Shown here: piece after piece, positions 1 through 10,704 of the stretch | Numbering within the stretch: position 1 is the stretch's first letter | How the letters are laid out: every line of letters begins with the position of its first letter | From: Tausonia pullulans | Taxonomy: Eukaryota; Basidiomycota; Tremellomycetes; Cystofilobasidiales; Mrakiaceae | Length of the DNA: 64,000 bases | Direction of reading: 5' to 3' | Assembly: GCA_951802195.1 (NCBI GenBank) | Contig: OX637631.1 | Coordinates: forward strand, 682,001 to 746,000 | Notes under the pieces: model-generated | The model's input: only the letters and a program-made list of their open reading frames with translations | Databases searched by the model: none | What the model was told of the DNA's origin: nothing | Program-made: the position numbers and the translations under genes

Positions 1-1508
1 GGGTTCACGTTTGATTCGGCTTTTGGAGGAGTTGAGGGCATTGGGCGAGGCGAGGAGGTCCGATCCATCACTCTTGGGAGGAGGGAGGACCATAGTGTCG
101 GGGGTGGGAGCGGGAGGGTCTTGATGGCGAGGAAGAGCAGCGGCTTGCCGACGGCGGGTGGGGTAGCAGCAGCTGCAAGGGAAGGGAGCCTCGTCAGGGC
201 GGTCGTCGATGTTAGTTCACTGTGATGTGCAAGGTCACTTGCGTCGTTTACTGACAAAACTTCGCTATCGTGCGACCTACCAGGTGACCGAACGGTGTCT
301 CACGCTCGACTTCGCCGGCCCCCCTCCAAACTCACCATCCCATGAATGGCCAACGACCCAGGTTGAGATTGCAGTGGGCCGCACGACACTTTCAGATTTG
401 AGCATCGAGCTTGGCGCCCCCCTTCGCATCTTCTACCGAGAGGACGAGCGCATGAGGATCCATCGACGGACGGGAGGGGGAAGTCCTGGGGGAGCCTTAT
501 CGGGGCGTTTTGAAGGAGAAGGTTCAGTAGGAGGGCTAAGTGAGGACGACGGGGGCGATGCCGACGAGGAGGACGGTTGCTGTACGTCAATTGCTCCCCC
601 TTTGCGCTCTTCTGGTCTGTGAAACCGACCGCTTAAGTCTGCTGCAGTCTTCGCCAACTATTTCCAGTATGGCCTTGATTTCCTCATCCGGCCAAGTGAC
701 CATACAGTGTGCAAGATCGTCCTCCACTCCAACTTGGTGCGTCCGGCCGCTGCGCTCTGCTAGCAATTCCCCAGCTGACACTGTCGATCTTTCCTAAGCC
801 CGGATCGGTCCTCTTTGGCCGATATGAGCGCTGCCCTTGGGAGTTTTCCTCTAGACCCGAAGAACACGACCTCCACCCTGCGCGTGAGTCACTGCCCCAC
901 ATGTATGTTCAATTGTTTCTCTGACGACCAAGCACCCTGTCGAGCAGACGCCGCGCCTCTCACAGTGACCACCAAGGTCAGCGAGCAATCCTCTACCGCT
1001 ATCTTCTCCTGCTTCCTACTCATCTGTTCTCGCCTTACCGCTCCAATCAGGCCTCGCTCCTCTATACCTACCTCGAAGCGACGGCAGTCACCTCTTCTTC
1101 TCCATCTCCTTCACCCTCACCGACTCCTTCTGCTTCGCCTCCTCTGCCGTCTATCATCCTTTCCGAGGTGAAACGCAGCAAGAAGACCGCCAAGCGCGCT
1201 GCCGCAGCCACGCTCGCCGCCCCTGGTGTGACTGTGACAGATGAATTGGAGGTGCCACGTGCGGCAGATGAACAAACAGCCAGACCGAGCTCCATGGAGG
1301 GCATGACGCTGGATCGATGTGGGGAAGGTTGGGGCGAGGGTGTGCTACTGGAGAGCACGAGTGAGTTGTCGTCCGTCACGCCCTATCTCGAGAAATCAAC
1401 GCCTGACGGCAAATGTGTCCGTTCCCTTCAGCACTCGTGGCCGTCCTCCCGCGCCTTGTGTTTGAGGTGCTCAGGACGGGGGACGTCGAGACAGTTATGA
1501 TGACCTAG
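1..1508 (+). CDS. PHAF1/UPF0183 family protein (3' part; 5' end beyond window)
   Basis: I recognise the PHAF1 (C16orf70, UPF0183) family; the human protein acts with BCAS3 at phagophores in autophagy, and the role in fungi is inferred only. Visible blocks, in order, are LGAPLRIFYREDERMRIH (about 388-465), NYFQYGLDFLIRPSDHTVCK (about 653-713), PGSVLFGRYERCPWEF (about 798-846) and a C-terminal block LVFEVLRTGDVETVMMT ending at TAG 1506-1508. They match the family pattern of ELG.P..ify..eDkM.IH, NYF..G.D.L and a final FEV..... block. Blocks are split by short introns: a donor near 580 with acceptor CTGCAG near 645, GTGCGT near 741, and GTGAGT near 1361 with acceptor TTCAG near 1430. A serine/proline/alanine-rich insertion at about 1090-1230 is not typical of animal members. 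The N-terminal half lies upstream and the first 200 bases could not be framed with confidence. Confidence 0.7.
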
Positions 1509-2528
1509 AGACTTCTGCTGCTGCTGCCGTCTCTGCTTGTGCTCGTTATTTTGCTCTTGCTTTGACCGCGATCATGACTACCACGTTTTGGACGCTTCGT
1601 ATTCTGCGAAACCGACCTAGGCTGATCCTCGGCTACGTATTCGCTTTCACATGCGGAACTTAGCACGATCGTGAGCGCTCTCAATCTTCGTACGCATCGC
1701 GTGACGCTATCTCGCCCTTCGCACCGCTCAATCAAGATGTCCCGACAGCCTGTCTTGAGTCTCGTGTTGCTTGACCAAACCTTGCTGCTTGCTCCTCTGA
1801 CCTCGGTGAATTGCGAGACCGTGTGGGGGTGGGGGTCGCGAGACAGGAGATCTTCGATCCTTTGGCGGGCAACGTCCGTTCGTCTGCGTTCTCCGACTTG
1901 TTGGCCTTTAAACCCGCAGACTCAGCATCTCAAAATCACGCGCTTTGTCCTTACAGTTTCAAGCTAGCGGCCTGTGGTGAAAGGTCGAAAGAACCACGCT
2001 TTTTGTTTGTACGCACCAGGGGGCTAACAGCGAGCGGGGCTTGCATGGCCCGGCGACATACTGCCCGGAGGACCGACTGAGATTCTGGGCCATTCAGCCG
2101 ATGAGACCGCCAGCTTACTCTTGACCTCCTCATATGTTGCCAGGGGCCCCCCATCGTTTTCTCTGTGCCAGAGATGGAGGAAGGCAAATCCGGAGATCTC
2201 AGGCACCACCCCGCTTTGGATGGCAGGGTCGAGGGATTGTTGTCCAACCAACCATCGTCTCACCCCGCTTCACGGGCTGAGTAAGTCTGAACCTCAATTG
2301 GACCTACACTGTCACACGCCCCTCCTCCGCTTGCTTGGCTTGATCTGCCTCCGGCACGCTACGATGTCAGGTGGTCTGTGGCGCCCCTCTTTCTAGTAGT
2401 CCCGATTTTGTTGCAGCAGGTTCAAAGGCCCCGAGAGCGAAGGGACGTGATCTGTTTTCTCTACAACAAGTTGTTTTTTGTTCGTTCTCTCAACTCCATC
2501 CACCATCTCCTCTCCCCCTTTCCTCGCG
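1509..2528. other. Intergenic region before lipase A
   Basis: About 1 kb with no convincing gene on either strand. Only short open frames without recognisable motifs are present. The last 150 bases are pyrimidine-rich (TCTCAACTCCATCCACC and similar), as expected of the promoter and 5' leader of the next gene. Confidence 0.6.
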
Positions 2529-4405
2529 ATGCGCCTCTCCTTCCTCTCCGCCATCGCATGTGCCCTCATGTTGGGCAAGCAGGCCGTTCTGGCTGCTCCC
2601 GCCAGCGATCTCGCCACGCGAGCTGGAACCGGTGCGTAGTTCTCCAGATGAGTCCGCCAGTCCGCGCGGACATCACAGAACGTGTTTGTTAGCTGATTCG
2701 CACAGTCTTTTCAGCTATCTCGCAGGCACAGTACAACGCCTTCTCAGAGGCCTCCAAGCTCACAACTTTGGCCTATTGTGTGCCTCTCATTCTCCCGCCT
2801 TTTAAATGTGAGTGCTAGGCGCTCGTCTAGCAGTCCAGATTCCACTTTTACTGAGCGCCAGGGGTCAGGGGAGATTGGCATCTGACGACAATCGCTCTTT
2901 CTCTTACCCCAAAAATCCAGGTGCCAGTGGGTACTGTAAGCAGTTCCCCACTGTTACTGTTCTCGATAACTTCAATACTGGGGTTTTCGCGGGAATGGAG
3001 GGCTTCATCGCAAGGGATGACGACCCGAAGAACCCGCGCATCGTCAGTTTAGTTCAAGTTACGCCCCCGTATCCAAGTTGCCTGATACCCATCACACGAT
3101 ACCTAGATTATCTCCTTCCGAGGGTCTTACAACGTTATGTACGCCCTCTAATCAAAAATTCTGACAGGCTGGATTTGGAAAGCGTCCAGGCTCTGACTCG
3201 CACTGCCTTTTGCCTCTTTCACAGGAACGCCGTTGTCGATGTCATAGACCTTATCCCAGCTCCTTATACACCGTACGGATCGAACAAGTGCGATGGATGC
3301 ACGGTGAGTTGTTAAATCTACATCTGAAGACAGGTGATGGCTGGTACTGACATAGACTCGCACGACTCTGCTTCAGGCCGGGGTCAGCTTTAACCTTGTC
3401 TGGAAAGCGCTCTCGCTTCAGCTCATCTCCAAAGTCAAGGATCAGATGGCCAAGTATCCTGGCTACAAGGTGAGCTATTGTCTCTCGCTCAAAGCGCGCA
3501 TGTGTTGCGCTGATCTCCTTGCCTGGTCACCTAAGCTGTATGTCACTGGTCACTCTCTCGGTGGAGCCATCGCTGCCCTTGGTCAGTCTTCGTCCCTTCC
3601 GAAAGTGCTCCCAATTCCGATGCTTAATTTTTCCTTTCACAGCTGCTCTCGAGTTCTACGACCGTGGATGGAACCCTCTTGTCTACACTTTTGGTGAACC
3701 TCGGTTAGTGTATCATGCTGTCTTGTCCTGCCGTAAGGTGAGGGTGATCTAAACTCGCTCTGCAGTACCTTCAACCCCGCCGGAGCCGCATACTTCGACG
3801 CTGTACGTTTATCTGTTGCACGTGTGTGCTGAAGGATCAGCATTCACCCGCCTCCATCTTGCTTTTGATCCTCCAGCGCTTCAAGGACAAGGACACCTTC
3901 TTCCGCATTACGCACAGGAACGACCCTGTCCTTATGGTCCCCTTCCAAAGCTGGAACTACGCCCACCACGGAGATGAGTACTACATCGACTCTGATGCCC
4001 AGGTACGTTGGCGCACTTCTCCTCGACTATGCTCTAGCTCTCAGCGTTTGACTTACGACGCCCTTCCAGCCTCCCCCCATCACGGCTATCCGTAAGTGCA
4101 CTGGTGGGAGTGAGGACCCGAGCTGCAACAACAGCAACAAGTTTAATGTGCTCAATATCGTGTAAGTGCTGCTTGCTTTCGCAGGCATGCGATAGACGGC
4201 TGATGACCGGCGCGCTTCCCTCTGCCCCCTGTCTTCAGAACGGCACACCTCAACTATTGTAAGATTTCGATCAGCCCCCCTCCCAGTGTCAGGGAATTGA
4301 ATCACCCCTTCTCTTCCAGTCCGTCAGCTCGGCCTCTGCATCTGGCCCATCAGCACGAGGTCGCTCAGCCCGGCCGAGCTCGTGGAAGAAGACGCGGCGC
4401 TTTGA
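2529..4405 (+). CDS. Secreted class 3 (fungal) lipase, copy A
   Basis: Predicted extracellular triacylglycerol lipase or esterase of the class 3 family (alpha/beta hydrolase). The ATG at 2529 opens a signal peptide (MRLSFLSAIACALMLGKQ, cut near VLAAPA). The gene is broken by about ten short introns; the first runs from GTGCGT at 2632 to acceptor TTTTCAG at 2714. After splicing the frame reads AISQAQYNAFSEASKL, then a cysteine-bearing segment CASGYCKQFPTV, then IISFRGSYNV. The nucleophile elbow is GHSLGGAIAAL (about 3550-3580), with the catalytic Ser in GHSLG. Later blocks are EFYDRGWNPLVYTFGEPR, DPVLMVPF (probable catalytic Asp region) and YAHHGDEYYIDSDA (probable catalytic His). The C-terminus reads HLNYFRQLGLCIWPIST and ends at TGA 4403-4405. 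Its nearest relative is the next gene, in the same order and orientation, which points to tandem duplication. Confidence 0.9.
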
Positions 4406-5321
4406 ATGATGAGGTGGGGATCGAGACTTGCGATTGCGATTGTTTCTTCGGATCAGATCAAAGGAATTTAGCGTTTCAATCTTCACATATTGGATGCATA
4501 TCTCTGGGCTACATCGAGGGAAGAACTAAGAGGAAATGAAGATATAGGGGCTAATATGGCAGCCTCTTCTCGCCTCTCCTGATCCTAGGCCCGACGTCTC
4601 TCCAAAGCACATAGATAGAGGGGCAGAAAGGGAAGTCAACCTCCCTCTCATATCTATAATGTCATGACTACGCGACGATTTTGGACACTGAGGCAGGCAC
4701 GCTCGCGCCTCAGGTATGAACGGCGCGTAGAGTCAACGCGCGTGCTCTTGATTGGGTTCGAGCCGGTTTTATTGTGCTTTGGCCTGCAAATCTGTTTTTC
4801 TGACACGGGTCTGATGAGGGATGTATGCTTAGGCTGATATGTGAGGGACAACTCGAGTCTCCGGACTGCCCGACGTCGGCTTTCCTAAGAATCAGCGACT
4901 AGAAGCAGCTCGGCGCGTGTTCATGCTAGACGATCGTAGCGCGTGAGACTAGTGCCGACCGGCGTATTATAGCTCTTATCGTTCTTCGAATCATCAGCCT
5001 CCAGATATTTTTTACTCAAGTTGTCTCAACGAAAAGGCCACCGGATATTGAGTTGCCGAGACTGGGAGATGTTCCTCTAAAAGCCGACTCCAAAATACCA
5101 CCGTCCGCGAGCGCTGATGATCCAAACAACCCCATTTGCTCCCTTCCGTCGTTCACCGGCTTCATCTCTTTCATCATGTGCCTTCATCATGTGCCCATGT
5201 CCAACTTTGCTAAGAAAGGAAGTGTCGTTCAGCTTCTTAGTTCCGTTTTCATAGCCGGACATCTGATCTCAAAAGAGCGTTTTTTCGACCATTTAGCTCC
5301 CATCCCTATCCTTGCACCACA
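4406..5321. other. Intergenic region between the two lipases
   Basis: About 0.9 kb without a supported gene. It must hold the terminator of copy A and the promoter of copy B. A B-box-like string GGTTCGAGCC at about 4756 was tested for a tRNA and rejected because no T-arm or acceptor stem forms. Confidence 0.6.
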
Positions 5322-7178
5322 ATGCTGCGTCCAGCCTTCTTCTCTGCCATCGCCAGCATCCTTCTGTTAAGTCAGAGGACCGTTCTGGCGGCCCCAGTTA
5401 GCGATCTCACGGCAAGATCCGGCGCTGGTACGTGTTACAGATCAAGACTGCTCATGTGGTGCATCGCCGGATCTAATGTTCGCGCGGCCCAAAGCAATCA
5501 CTCAGGCTCAATACAATGCATTTTCTGAGGCTACAAAACTCGCCACAATCTCATATTGCCTACCGTTTATTGCTGTTCCCTTCCAGTGTAAGCAGTAGCC
5601 GTCCCAGGTGTAGATGCCATCTTTCCCTGCGCCAGATCCAGTTGCACGGATGTACAAAGTCCCTGCTGACGACCATGACCCCACGCCTCCTTTTTACGTG
5701 GACATGCAGGCGGCAGTGGGTACTGCTCAATGTTTCCCACTCTCACCCTGGTCGACACATTCAAAACTGCCCTCCTCTACGGTATGGAGGGCTACCTCGC
5801 AAGGGACGACAACCCCGCGAACCCGCGCATTGTGAGCTTTGTCCTTTCGCAGCCTGAGTCGACACGTCCAGCAGCCTGATAACTGTCAACCGCATCCAGA
5901 TTGTCTCCTTCCGCGGTTCTTATAACGTCCAGTGCGCATGTTCCTGATTTCGAGCTGGCACCAGATTCTGACTGCCGATCGTTCGATCAGGAACGACCTC
6001 GTCGATATTAACGACATCATCCCGGCCCCTTACGTCCCGTACGGGTCCAACAAGTGCGAAAGTTGCACGGTGATTCCAGATGACATGGTTAGAGGAGGAA
6101 ATGGCCGAGCTGAACTATCTCATCTCCATTTTAGGCCGGCGCCGGCTTCCAGCTCGTCTGGCAAGCTCTGGCGATCCAGCTTGTTCCTGAAATCAAGGAC
6201 TTGATGGCCAAATACCCGGGTTACAGGGTAGATTAAAAGTTCATTGAACTTCTATAGCAGTGCACTGTGATGACATCTCTCCAGCTATATCTTGCAGGAC
6301 ACTCGCTCGGAGGAGCCATCGCTGCACTCGGTGAGTCACAGTCCTCATGATCGTTGGTCACATAGCTCACATGCCCTTTTCAATCATAGCTGCGCTCGAA
6401 TTTTATGATCGTGGCTGGAACCCCCTCGTATACTCGTTCGGAGAGCCTCGGTGAGCTGAGCACACCCATTGAATCTGGGCCCACATCGGGTCTGAAGTGG
6501 AGGCTTGCACTGAACCCGATGGCGCGCACCCAACAGCACTTTCAACCCTGCTGGAGCTGCATACTACGACGCTGTATGTATACCTCCAGTATAGATCAAT
6601 GCATGTCACTTATCCTTCCTTCCCTACAGCGCTTCAGCGGCAAGGACACGTACTTCCGCGTCACGCACCGAGGTATGAACAGGCACACTTATCCGCTCAA
6701 ACTTTCTCCGATAGCGGACTCATCTCTGTCCTCTAGGCGACCCTGTACCGATGGTCCCCTTTCAGTCCTCGGGCTACGCTCATCATGGCGATGAATATTA
6801 CATCGACTCAGATGCCATGGTGCGTCGTTCTGTGTAAGCCTTGCTCACATCGCGGCATTTGACCGGAGTCTTGTTTCCTAGCCGCCGCCCATCTCAGCGA
6901 TTCGCAAGTGCACTGGCGGAAGCGAAGATTCAAGCTGCAACGACAGCAATGCATTCAACCCGCTCAATATTGCGTGAGTGGGGTATTCGTGGCGGCTGAT
7001 ACTTGCGATGATACCGACTGACGACTTGGTGAACTTTTTTGCGCCCGAAGGGCTCATCTCAACTATTGTGAGCCACGCGCTCCTTGGAGACTCAACAGAA
7101 CCTGACTCGTTTCCTTCATCCTGTCCAGTCCGTCAGCTCGGCATCTGCGTTTTTCCAACCACCCCGAGGCTGGCTTAA
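5322..7178 (+). CDS. Secreted class 3 (fungal) lipase, copy B
   Basis: Tandem paralogue of the preceding gene with the same predicted activity. The ATG at 5322 gives a signal peptide (MLRPAFFSAIASILLLSQ, then VLAAPVSDL). Exon order follows copy A: AQYNAFSEATKLATISYC, CGSGYC, IVSFRGSYNV, DINDIIPAPYVPYGSNKCES, LYLAGHSLGGAIAAL (nucleophile elbow near 6290-6330), ALEFYDRGWNPLVYSFGEPR, TFNPAGAAYYDA, DPVPMVPFQSSGYAHHGDEY and IRKCTGGSEDSSC. The final exon (RQLGICVFPTTPRLA, TAA at 7176-7178) is shorter than in copy A, which carries an acidic tail ending EEDAAL. Introns interrupt the same places as in copy A where I could compare them, so the duplication post-dates the intron pattern. Both catalytic cores appear complete. 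Confidence 0.9.
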
Positions 7179-7800
7179 AGTGGAGTCGAGATGGTCGGGC
7201 GACTGCGTGTTCTCAGGTCGAAGAACATTCATTTACCTTTGCTCTTGTTATGGTTTGTCGGATTTATACATGGGGTTAAGAGGTTTAGATGGTAGTCAGT
7301 CAGGGTTACGTGGCTCTGGGGAGACGGCGCACGCTGCATGCGACCCTGCGAAAAGATGACGGGAAGTTGATTACCGGGATGGCTCGTTGACCATTGGTCT
7401 TCAATCTCTAATCCAAGCAAATGCTCGCCATTGTTGCTTCGTCGCCTGTCCGTAGATTGAGGAAACTTGAGGACGAGCAGACAACCAGCCCAGACCGCCG
7501 CGCGCGATGTGCTGAGCAATAGTATTGCCATCCGCGCGATGTCTCCCTTGAGCGCCTATCGGCCGCTCGTCTGACGGATAGCAGTCAAAATCGGAGGTGG
7601 TTGTCGATATGGGATGCGATCTAAGGAAGAGTATGCATGCACCGGGTAACACCCGGTCGCCATGGTTCTGGATCCTTCGATCTGCAGCCGCCGGGCGCGA
7701 GCGGGACAACGAACGTCAGCCAGCAAGCAGCGCTCGCTCCTCCTATCGACCTCCATTATCCCATTCCACTCAACAACACCTCCCTGGCTCTTTCTTCCTG
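7179..7800. other. Intergenic region / promoter of the RING gene
   Basis: No supported gene. The reading frame of the RING gene stays open upstream to an ATG at 7597, but that extension has no family-like sequence and sits in leader-like DNA, so it is left out of the CDS. Confidence 0.55.
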
Positions 7801-10307
7801 ATGTCTGACCCGACGCATCCACAGGACGACTCTGGCCCCAGTGGCATGACGCCGCCACCCCCCGCCTCCACCTCCGATGGCAACAACCTCTCACCGTCGC
7901 CCTCCTCGTCGCCGCCAGCGGCGCCAGGGCCTCCTCCGTTCGAGGAAAACGCCGCCCCAGCTGCTGCCGATACTGGCCAGGAAGGCATGCGCCAGTCTCG
8001 TCTACTACCCGGCATGTTCTCGCTCTACATACCGTTGCCGCTTATGCAGCACCATCCTCGCGGTCCCAGCGCCAACGCCGCCAGCGACGAGCCCGCCGGG
8101 AACAGCAACAACGGGGGAGGCAATGACGCGAGGACCCGCTTTTTCCGCGCTCTCGCGGGCATGCCGATCGGTCCCAGGCCTGGTCAGGCTGAGCCACTCC
8201 TTTCTCAGAATCGTACGGGTGATGTTGTCGGCGGAGACGACGAGGCGGCCAACGGTGGTGGCGACATCGGCGACACTCCGCCGGCATCTTCGTCGCTTGC
8301 TGCTTCTTCCTCCCTTGGCCCAGGTTCTTCACCCACCGGCGAGCGACTGCCGTCGCCGAGCCTCGAGGACCTCATCGGGGAGGGCGTGAGAAGGTTCTTC
8401 CAGGGCCTCGCTGGTTCCCGCGCTCCCGGACCGCTTCTCCACCCGCATGGCGACGACGAACCGTCGTTCCAGTCCCAGCCATCTGCCAATGAGAGGGGAC
8501 AGGCCGTTTCAGACGGACCTCCACCCTCAGCTCCTCCTCTCGATGTACTCGACCACAGGGCAACGTCACCTCGATCCTCCCAGCCGCGGTCTTTCTCGGA
8601 CGACCACCCCTCGTCTCCGGCCCTTGGATCGCCAGAGGGCTTCCCCATGCCTCCAGAGGTGCTGTCACAGATGAATCAGATGCTCAACGGCGCCGGTGGT
8701 GGTCCTGGCTCATTCCTCTGGATGCCTGGTCCCGCACTTTTCCCACAGCCTCGTCGCCTTGCACCGGCAGCCCCAGCCCAGGGCGATGGCTCGTCGTCTA
8801 CTCCCGCCCCTGCCGACCCGTCTGTCTCTACTTCATTCACCGGGGACGGCCAATCGGGGGAAGGACATGCTCCCACTTCAGATACTCCTCAAAACGAGGG
8901 GGCCGAGCAGCGCGCGTCCCCATTCACCACCTTCCTAAACTCGATCCTCTCCCAGATCGCCTTCACCCCGCCCTCTCCCTCCGAGGACGGCTCCCCCGGA
9001 TCCCCAGACTCACCATCGTCTCGTCAGGGCCCATTCATAATAACAATAACACTGGGTGGCGGGCCGATGAACCTGCCTGAGAAGCAGCCGGATCCAGAGC
9101 GCGCGGCCGAGCTCCTCTCTGCGCTCGACACCCCCGAGCCCGGCCTTGTCGAGCGACTTGATCGCGCGCTGAGGATGGAGGAGGAGGCTGCGGGTGTCAA
9201 GAAGGATGAGCAAACCGGCGCTCGTTGTTCTGTCTGCATGGACGGCCTCCTCGCCGTTGAGGGCGACGACCCAAAAGACTTGAGCGAGGACGAGGTCAAG
9301 AGCCTGCCGTGTGGCCACGCTTTCCACGAAGAGTGCTTGCGCCCTTGGCTTGAAATGCATACCAGCTGCCCAACCTGCCGGTGAGTTGCTTGCATCTCCT
9401 TTTCGCCTCCAGGGTTGTGTATTCAACTGATCCCCTTTCTTTCGCCTCCAGGTTCGACCTCGACCCTCTGTCCACCACTCTCCGCCCGAACCGTCAGCGC
9501 AGCCCTCGACCTGCCCGTTCCTCCTCCGCCCCAGACTCGGAGGGCGGCTCCAATGCCGCAAGCACCACCGCGTCTGGCCTCACGTCCAACGCCGCCTCTG
9601 CCTCTCGGCGGTCGCATCCCTACTCGCGCTCGCCGTCCCGCTCCAGCACGCCCTCCCTCGCTCCACCCTCTACGACTACGTCTGCCTCCGCCTCGGGCCC
9701 TCCGACGCCTTCCGCCCTTGGACCAGACGACAAGCCCTTCCACCTCCCCCTTCCTCGCCAGACGCTGCTCTCTCGCGTCCTCGCTCTCGAGGACGCTCTT
9801 CACCTTCGCTGCTCCCTCCCGACGTGTGGCCATGCCCCGACATCCTCCCGAACCAAGTCGACCGCCCATCCGATGGTCGGCCTCGTCCGCAACGTTCACT
9901 CAGATGAAGCGGCCTTGGAAGAGGGCTTTGTCGTTCGCGGGTGCACACACCGGTTCCATGGCAGCTGTCTCCGCACGGCCATGCGCGTCTTGAATGGTCA
10001 GGAGGAGCAAATCGATGATGGTAGGTTCCGCGTCGGGTGCCCGATGAGAGGTTGCGATGGTGTCGGGACGGTCAGCGCTTCTGTTTGGGCTGAGGAGGAC
10101 CCGGACGATGAGGATGAGCCATCCACTTTCTCGGTGAGTCAGCCAGTTCTATTCTATTGCTCGATGGATTTTGCTGACGTCCGTCGGCCCTATCTTCTCT
10201 AGAAATACGACATGGTTGTCGACCAGGCCATCCGTGCCGACTCCCCCGAGGTTGAAGCGCTCCTCGCCTGTGACGAGTCTGAGATACGCGACCTCGACCT
10301 CGACTAA
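7801..10307 (+). CDS. RING-H2 E3 ubiquitin ligase with a second RING-H2-like finger
   Basis: Likely E3 ubiquitin-protein ligase. Three exons (7801-9380, 9452-10133, 10203-10307) sum to 788 codons plus stop. Residues 1 to about 470 are low-complexity Pro/Ser/Gly-rich sequence starting MSDPTHPQDDSGPSG. A classical RING-H2 finger follows at about 477-526: CSVC, then LPCGHAFHEECLRPWLEMH, then CPTC, so the ligands are C-x2-C, C-x-H-x2-H-x2-C and C-x2-C. The first intron falls directly after the last ligand pair. A Ser/Pro-rich spacer leads to a second cysteine-histidine cluster at about 645-725: CSLPTC, then GCTHRFHGSCL with the same C-x-H-x2-H-x2-C core, then CPMRGC. The C-terminus is acidic (CDESEIRDLDLD). 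No transmembrane segment is visible, so it is probably soluble. Substrates cannot be told from sequence. Confidence 0.85.
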
Positions 10308-10704
10308 GCCGATTCCGCTCCCCCTTCCCTTTCTGTTTCAGTCGCTTGTTGATTCTCTCTCATGGATCCACTCGTCTTCCTCTTGGTATTTTGTATTCGT
10401 TTCGTTCTATCTTTCGTTCTCCAGCTCGTTCCTCTCCCATCTCTCTTTCAATTCAACTTTGTAGCCTTTTCGCCCAGCCATACCCTTCTCATCTCCGATT
10501 GCCCCTTCGTTTGCCTCTCCTCCACTGTATCGCCTCCTGTTCATATCGCGCGTTCTCGATGATTGATACACGCTTTCGAGCAATCGTAATCCATGAGGAG
10601 ACAAGGGACAGCAAGGGGGAAGGGGGAGTAAAGAGAACCAATGCAGTCGATGTACAGAGAAAGGAGAAAAAACTGGATCGAAACCATATCAACGGAACAG
10701 CGAG
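10308..10704. other. Convergent 3' flanks
   Basis: About 400 bp between the stops of the RING gene (+) and the SAP-domain gene (-). It is T-rich on the + strand up to about 10560 and A/G-rich afterwards, consistent with two facing 3' untranslated regions. No gene is seen. Confidence 0.6.

Noticed and set aside
4750-4775. Possible tRNA B box (GGTTCGAGCC)
   Set aside because: The flanks do not pair as a T-arm, and no A box or acceptor stem is found at the right distance.
7597-7800. Upstream in-frame ATG for the RING gene
   Set aside because: The extra 68 residues look like translated leader; the ATG at 7801 begins the coherent low-complexity N-terminus.
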